From contig JACUUW010000029.1 of NCBI GenBank assembly GCA_014859075.1, positions 1 through 13,637 of the forward strand: 13,637 nt of DNA, in the 5' to 3' direction. Shown piece by piece: positions 12,874-13,637 of the stretch. Numbering within the stretch: position 1 is the stretch's first letter; each line of letters starts with the position of its first letter. A model generated the notes under the pieces. That model ran no database searches, had not been told where the DNA came from, and saw nothing but the letters and a program-made list of their open reading frames with translations. Made by a program: the position numbers and the translations under genes. This DNA comes from Desulforudis sp. GTDB lineage: Bacteria; Bacillota; Desulfotomaculia; Desulfotomaculales; Desulforudaceae.

Positions 12874-13637
12874 TTTGATTCCCGCCTCCTGAAGACGATT
12901 CGTACGGGCGTACCGCTGAAGCCGTATACTCTCCGCAACTGGTTTTCCAGATAGCGCCGGTAACCCCGCGAGGCAATTCCCGGATCATTTACGAATAAGA
13001 GGAACGTGGGCGGCCCCGTCGCCACCTGGGTGCAGTAAAGGAACTTAAGCCGCTTCCCCTTTTGGGCCGGCGGCGGTGAGATGACGAAGGCGTCGTGAAT
13101 GATCCGGTTTAAGGTGCTGGTCGGTATGGTACGACGGTATTCCTCCATCACCGTGTCGACTGTGTCCAGAATCCGTGCCACCCCGCGCCCGCTTAGGGCC
13201 GAAACGCACAGGATGGGCGCGTAACCGATAAACCCGAGGGCTTCCCGGACTCCCTCCTGGTAACGGGAAACCGGCACCCCAGCTTCGCGCATCAGGTCCC
13301 ATTTGTTGATCACCACCACCGTGGCCTTCCCCGCATCCTCGGCCAAGCCGGCGATGCGCTGATCTTGGTTGGTGACGCCGTCGGCGGCGTCCAGCACCAC
13401 CAGGGCCAGGTCCGAACGCTCGAGGGCCTTGCCGGCTCTGAGTATGCTGTACCGCTCGATGGAGTCGTGGATCCGGGCCTTCCGCCGGATGCCGGCGGTA
13501 TCCGTAAGCACGTATTCCCGGTCTGCCCGGCGGAAGCGGGTGTCGATCGCGTCCCTGGTGGTGCCCGGGATGTCGGTGACGATCACCCTTTCTTCTCCCA
13601 AAAGCGCGTTCATCAGAGACGACTTCCCGACGTTCGG
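12870..13637 (-). CDS. der: Ribosome-assembly GTPase Der (EngA), N-terminus beyond window edge
   Basis: 255 residues of the C-terminal half are present; the protein is normally about 440. The reading frame is open to the window edge, beginning with PNVGKSSLMNALLGEE, the P-loop (G1) of the second GTPase domain. TDIPGTTRDAID, DTAGIRRK (G3, about 47-53), NKWD (G4, about 111-114) and SALSG (G5) follow. The last 80-90 residues (from STLNRIIHDAF to TPVRIVFRRRE) are the KH-like domain unique to Der. Der has two tandem GTPase domains and is needed for assembly of the 50S subunit in the cytoplasm. The first GTPase domain and the start lie outside the window. The stop overlaps the plsY start (ATGA). 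Confidence 0.96.
   Translation of the reverse strand, partial: PNVGKSSLMNALLGEERVIVTDIPGTTRDAIDTRFRRADREYVLTDTAGIRRKARIHDSIERYSILRAGKALERSDLALVVLDAADGVTNQDQRIAGLAEDAGKATVVVINKWDLMREAGVPVSRYQEGVREALGFIGYAPILCVSALSGRGVARILDTVDTVMEEYRRTIPTSTLNRIIHDAFVISPPPAQKGKRLKFLYCTQVATGPPTFLLFVNDPGIASRGYRRYLENQLRRVYGFSGTPVRIVFRRRESK

Noticed and set aside
1..13637. CRISPR array, insertion sequence, prophage, tRNA or rRNA genes
   Set aside because: No spaced direct repeats, transposase motifs, terminal inverted repeats, tRNA cloverleaf or rRNA sequence was recognised.

Overview
The window is GC-rich bacterial chromosome with strong AGGAGG-type ribosome binding sites, several GTG and TTG starts, and tightly packed genes with 4-base ATGA/GTGA overlaps. 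The gene set (der-plsY-...-gpsA neighbourhood, stand-alone starch-binding-type module, PurSL-type FGAM synthetase with a separate PurQ, Fe-dependent alcohol dehydrogenase) suggests a high-GC clostridial Firmicute, perhaps of the Desulforudis/Desulfotomaculum (Peptococcaceae) lineage. That placement is inference from gene content and style; no rRNA or other decisive marker is present.

Left part (1-1163): a minus-strand pair, a UlaG/UPF0173-type metallo-beta-lactamase-fold hydrolase followed with a GTGA overlap by a macro-domain (ADP-ribose-binding type) protein cut by the window edge. A divergent control region holds a candidate promoter and an 11-bp palindrome. Middle-left (1164-4464): an APC-family amino acid permease (+), a small nine-cysteine zinc-ribbon-like protein (-) behind a promoter with a perfect -35 box, a free-standing family 25/53-type carbohydrate-binding module (+) with its own terminator, and an EcsC-like membrane protein (+).

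Right part (4465-13637) is entirely minus strand. In transcription order it reads: der (N-terminus cut off by the window edge), plsY, purL, purQ, gpsA, a DUF192 gene, a nitroreductase, an Fe-ADH and a rhomboid protease. der-plsY and purL-purQ overlap by 4 bases, purQ-gpsA are 10 bases apart and gpsA-DUF192 one base apart, so der to DUF192 looks like one operon. It joins phospholipid precursor synthesis (GpsA makes sn-glycerol-3-phosphate, PlsY acylates it), ribosome assembly (Der) and the fourth step of purine synthesis (PurL plus PurQ). The last three genes have larger gaps and may be separate units.

No frank mobile element, CRISPR array, tRNA or rRNA was seen, and no obviously new multi-gene system. 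The most unusual item is an in-frame segment of about 96 bases in purL. It carries a heptad-like repeat and a GGAGGC/GCCTCC hairpin, and resembles an intergenic repeat that has invaded a coding sequence. A 12-base near match lies just upstream of the Fe-ADH gene. Other items worth a look are a PlsY with an altered glycine motif, the MBL-macro pair, the stand-alone carbohydrate-binding module and the Cys-rich small protein.
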